Source: Chloromonas sp. AAM2 (Eukaryota; Chlorophyta; Chlorophyceae; Chlamydomonadales; Chlamydomonadaceae). From it: a DNA stretch of 23,945 nt. Shown piece after piece: positions 21,701-23,945 of this stretch. The translations under genes were made by a program, and so were the position numbers. The number at the start of each line of letters is the position of its first letter. Positions within the stretch are counted from its first letter, which is position 1. The notes under the pieces were generated by a model. It did not search any database. It saw only the letters and a list, made by a program, of their open reading frames with translations, and was not told where the DNA came from. The stretch is taken from positions 3,293 through 27,237 of the forward strand of contig QAXH01005703.1 of the NCBI GenBank assembly GCA_004335635.1, given 5' to 3'.

Positions 21701-22501
21701 GTAAAACACAGAAGTGGCATCACGGATGGGCCTGGTGCCTTGTATTGGTAGCGCTTCTCAGCAGCTGCAATGTTGTATGACTCAGCACTGTTTGCAGGGT
21801 TTTTATGCAACAACACCTGTACTCGAAGCGCGTACCTGGTCCCCTGCTGTGTGCATGCAGGCGTTCAAACTGCCAATCATGCAGGCTTATGCTGTGCTAT
21901 GCCGCGCCCGAGAATGGCGTGTGGTCAGTTTCATTCCTCCAGGAGGTGGCAAAGCTGGGTCCATCTGTCGAAGCAGTGACCTGGAGCTGAACTTGTCCTT
22001 GGGCGCGAGCAGAGATACGCTGTTGGGCCAAGTGCGCGAGCTGGTCCTCACTTTGGCATGGGTCCTGGTGCAGCAGATGAATGCACTGGCCACAGCCATT
22101 GAGGCGCACCCTCAGCTGGTGCATGCAGCATCACACACAGCAGGTGAGGTTCCGTACTGTATGCTTGATCACACAGGAACAGGGACGGCAAGCACCAGTT
22201 CCAGTTCTGTGCCTTCATACGGTTGCCCTCCATGTGGTTGCTGCTGTTAGGCAAGGACAGCAGGGTGCAAGTACAGCTCAGGTCGAGAGTTGTCACTTGC
22301 TTGCTCTGGTCCAGCAGGGAGTGCGTGTAGTGCTCTTCCATACGCATCAGAATACAAGGCAGCTGTTTGTGATGCATGTGTTCGTGATGCATGTGCACAG
22401 CGGACGTTATGGGGGTGCGGCTGGCTGAGCTGCGTGCCGGCCTGGAAGCAGCACAGGAGGGCGATTTTGAGGGAGAGGAGGAAGTGGCGGAAGAGGCGTA
22501 G
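18711..22501 (+). CDS. Unrecognised ten-exon protein, 496 aa
   Basis: I do not recognise this protein. Exons: 18711-18900, 19133-19159, 19483-19658, 20086-20201, 20422-20538, 20683-20793, 21120-21321, 21471-21638, 21861-22143, 22401-22501. Every junction has GT-AG and matching phase with no stop, strong evidence that the chain is real. The N-terminal 130 residues look beta-rich (MAQVTVHKLDGQ, GEYTYQVTG, KVSFKASGDIRLDDLKDL), perhaps a small domain. The middle is mixed, with LVEKLLGVRLRDGRPEARR. A hydrophobic stretch at 314-329 (AWLLLSAVFYLLFVQA) may be a buried helix or a membrane segment. The C-terminal third is helical (LPIMQAYAVLCRAREW, LVLTLAWVLVQQMNALATAIEA) and ends in an acidic tail. 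The frame is also open upstream to an ATG at 18555, which would add 52 residues with no acidic residue (transit-like), but a CAG directly before 18711 suggests a 5' UTR intron instead. The 27-nt second exon is the least certain. Confidence 0.62.
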
Positions 22502-23143
22502 AAACAGAAGTATTTGCCATAGCGCAACACCCTGCCAATGTTGATGGAATGTTGAGGGATACAGTACAGCTCACTTCCACTGAAGCAGGTGTTCAGGGTG
22601 TTGCTGGGCTGTGAAATTTTTTCAATGTGGGCGGTCACAGCCCCTGTGCCACATGTGGGGTGGCATAGGGTGGCAAACCAGGGCGCCTACATCTTGTGCC
22701 CTTTTGGGGTGGAGTGACCGGTCTGCCAAACAGAATGGATATTGTGCAGGACTGTGCCTTGTACAAGCCTGGCAACCTACATATAGACATAAGGCAAGCC
22801 ACTACTGTTGACAATTATGCAAACCAGAGGCTACGTGACAGCTGGCATGGTGTGTTTCTTGCCTCCCTTCTCTGCTGCACACTTGGCAACAACCAGTTTG
22901 CACACGCAACTGATTATCATCCCTATGCCAGAGGTATTGTGCTAGGACTCTTTGTGAGTTTTTACAGTGAACCTGTGATAAGTCGTTGGCCAAGCCTGTT
23001 GAGAGGAGAATGTACCAGGCAGGAATTGTGACTACTCATGGGCTAGGCTCTGCAGAGCCCAATGCTTTTATAATTCTCATCATACATTTGCATACACACA
23101 TGACGAAACTTGACGATTGATAACTGGGTGGAGTTTGTTTCGC
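22502..23143. other. Intergenic region downstream of the unknown gene
   Basis: It should include the 3' UTR of the unknown gene. A 16-nt match to 8719-8734 (GTCACAGCCCCTGTGC) lies at 22634-22649, followed in both places by CATGTG and GGGG. An open frame with an ATG at 22736 runs about 98 codons to 23031, without motifs or support. Confidence 0.4.
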
Positions 23144-23359
23144 GTTGGTGGTGGCACAGTTGCACTCAGTCTCGTGCGCATTGGCAGCAGCATGACTGGG
23201 ACCAGTTTGTTGCTCTGGGACCAGTTTGGTAGTGGCACAGCTGCATTCAGTCTCATGCGCATTGGCTGTGACATATCTGGGACCAGTTTGGTAGTGGCAC
23301 AGCTGCACTTGGTCTCATGCGCATTGGCAGTGACCTGACTGACATGACTGCCCAGTTTG
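23144..23359. repeat. 62-bp minisatellite, about three copies
   Basis: Units begin near 23144 (81 bp, with a small internal duplication of CTGGGACCAGTTTG), 23225 and 23287. Shared core: GGCACAGCTGCA, TCTCATGCGCATTGGC, GACCAGTTTG. The copies have diverged moderately. Confidence 0.85.
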
Positions 23360-23504
23360 ACATGGTGATAAAGAATGTACCTTGTGGAGCCTTGCCCATT
23401 TCTTCATGTTTTTGTGTCCAGTGACAATGTCCGTCAGCATCATCCATCACTCAGTCAGTTGTGTTGTGTCCAGTGACTAAGGTTGGAAAAAGTCAGCTGT
23501 TGTC

Positions 23505-23860
23505 TTACAAGGAGGGAGTGCACATGATGAAGCACGTCCAACGCAAACATCAACTATTTGCGCAAATTGCAAAAAATTCTCCTAGTAAAGGGGAATCTGA
23601 CCGTGTCTGAAGCGGGGACCGCCTCGGAGCCGAAGAAGTACTTACATGGAAAAGTCAGTGCCTGGAACACGGCATTTATAGGGAACAAAAGAGACGTCCA
23701 CAGGAAACGGTGTACGGTGTGAAGTCCGACAGACAGACATGTCAGACAACGTTGCAGTCAGACAGAAGGTCATGCGATAGCGACGAACAGCGATAAGCAT
23801 GCAGCGATAAGCATGCTATAAGCAATGCAATAACGGGCTGTCGGTACCAGTCCCGTTACA
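23505..23860 (-). mobile_element. 3' LTR of a minus-strand LTR retrotransposon (inner boundary near 23505)
   Basis: Read on the - strand, a purine-rich tract is followed directly by TGTAACGGGACTGG, the usual TG start of an LTR. A TATAAA lies about 180 nt further on, and the repeat shared with 356-458 follows. The element body would lie to the right of the window. The end at 23505 is where similarity to the other copy stops; a canonical CA end could be a few bases further left. No reverse transcriptase or integrase is visible in the window. Superfamily not assigned. Confidence 0.65.
23675..23680 (-). promoter_or_regulatory. TATA box in the LTR
   Basis: TATAAA on the - strand, in the context CCCTATAAATGCC, about 180 nt after the LTR start, where a U3 promoter would sit. 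Confidence 0.55.
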
Positions 23861-23870
23861 TCCTCCCCTA
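23861..23870 (-). other. Polypurine tract next to the LTR
   Basis: The - strand reads TAGGGGAGGA immediately before the TG of the LTR, matching the position and composition of a second-strand primer site. The 75 bp beyond, to the window edge, would be the end of the element's internal region. Confidence 0.6.
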
Positions 23871-23945
23871 CTGGAAGAATGCTGTGTCATAAAAGCACAG
23901 ATCATAAACTGGAGGTCATATGTCAGTACTGGAACAGTACAAGTG

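Noticed and set aside
22736..23031. ATG-initiated open frame of about 98 codons
   Set aside because: No motif, no splice partners, and it lies downstream of a completed gene beside repeats.

Overview
The window is nuclear DNA from a photosynthetic eukaryote, most likely a unicellular green alga. All genes are split by GT-AG introns, with exons of about 30-370 bp, introns of about 30-990 bp, and very regular (T)GCAG acceptors. One gene encodes an FKBP-type protein with a twin-arginine thylakoid-lumen targeting sequence. Base composition is close to balanced by eye. I cannot name the species, and the chlorophyte polyadenylation signal TGTAA is not consistently placed after the stop codons.

Layout: (1) 1-2253, a diverged LTR fragment (356-458) upstream of a + strand p24/emp24 cargo-receptor gene (663-2253, 5 exons, 234 aa). 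(2) 2254-3496, no recognisable gene. (3) 3557-6776, a - strand short-chain dehydrogenase/reductase gene (8 exons, 262 aa). Its 3' half is full of tandem duplications and two inverted-repeat elements sit in its longest intron. (4) 6984-8446, a + strand lumenal FKBP gene (4 exons, 220 aa), head-to-head with the SDR gene. (5) 9230-13362, a - strand DEAD-box helicase gene of the Has1/DDX18 ribosome-biogenesis family (11 exons, about 600 aa). (6) 13697-16402, a + strand gene for the RPC34/RPC6/POLR3F subunit of RNA polymerase III (7 exons, 283 aa), head-to-head with the helicase gene. (7) 17823-18525, short possible coding pieces that I could not assemble. (8) 18711-22501, a ten-exon + strand gene whose phases join cleanly into a 496-aa protein I do not recognise. 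(9) 22502-23945, a minisatellite and then the 3' LTR and polypurine tract of a - strand LTR retrotransposon whose body lies beyond the right edge.

The genes do not form one pathway. They cover ER-Golgi traffic, an oxidoreductase, thylakoid-lumen protein folding, rRNA maturation, Pol III transcription and one unknown. The Has1/RPC34 pair shares a 334-bp upstream region and both products serve production of the translation machinery, so co-regulation is plausible. The most unusual structure is the 3' end of the SDR gene. There a 56-bp duplication copies almost all of the terminal exon, and a four-copy 66-bp array copies a 3' splice site together with the first 22 nt of the penultimate exon.

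All exon models come from reading frame, splice consensus, phase and family motifs only; no transcript or database evidence was used.
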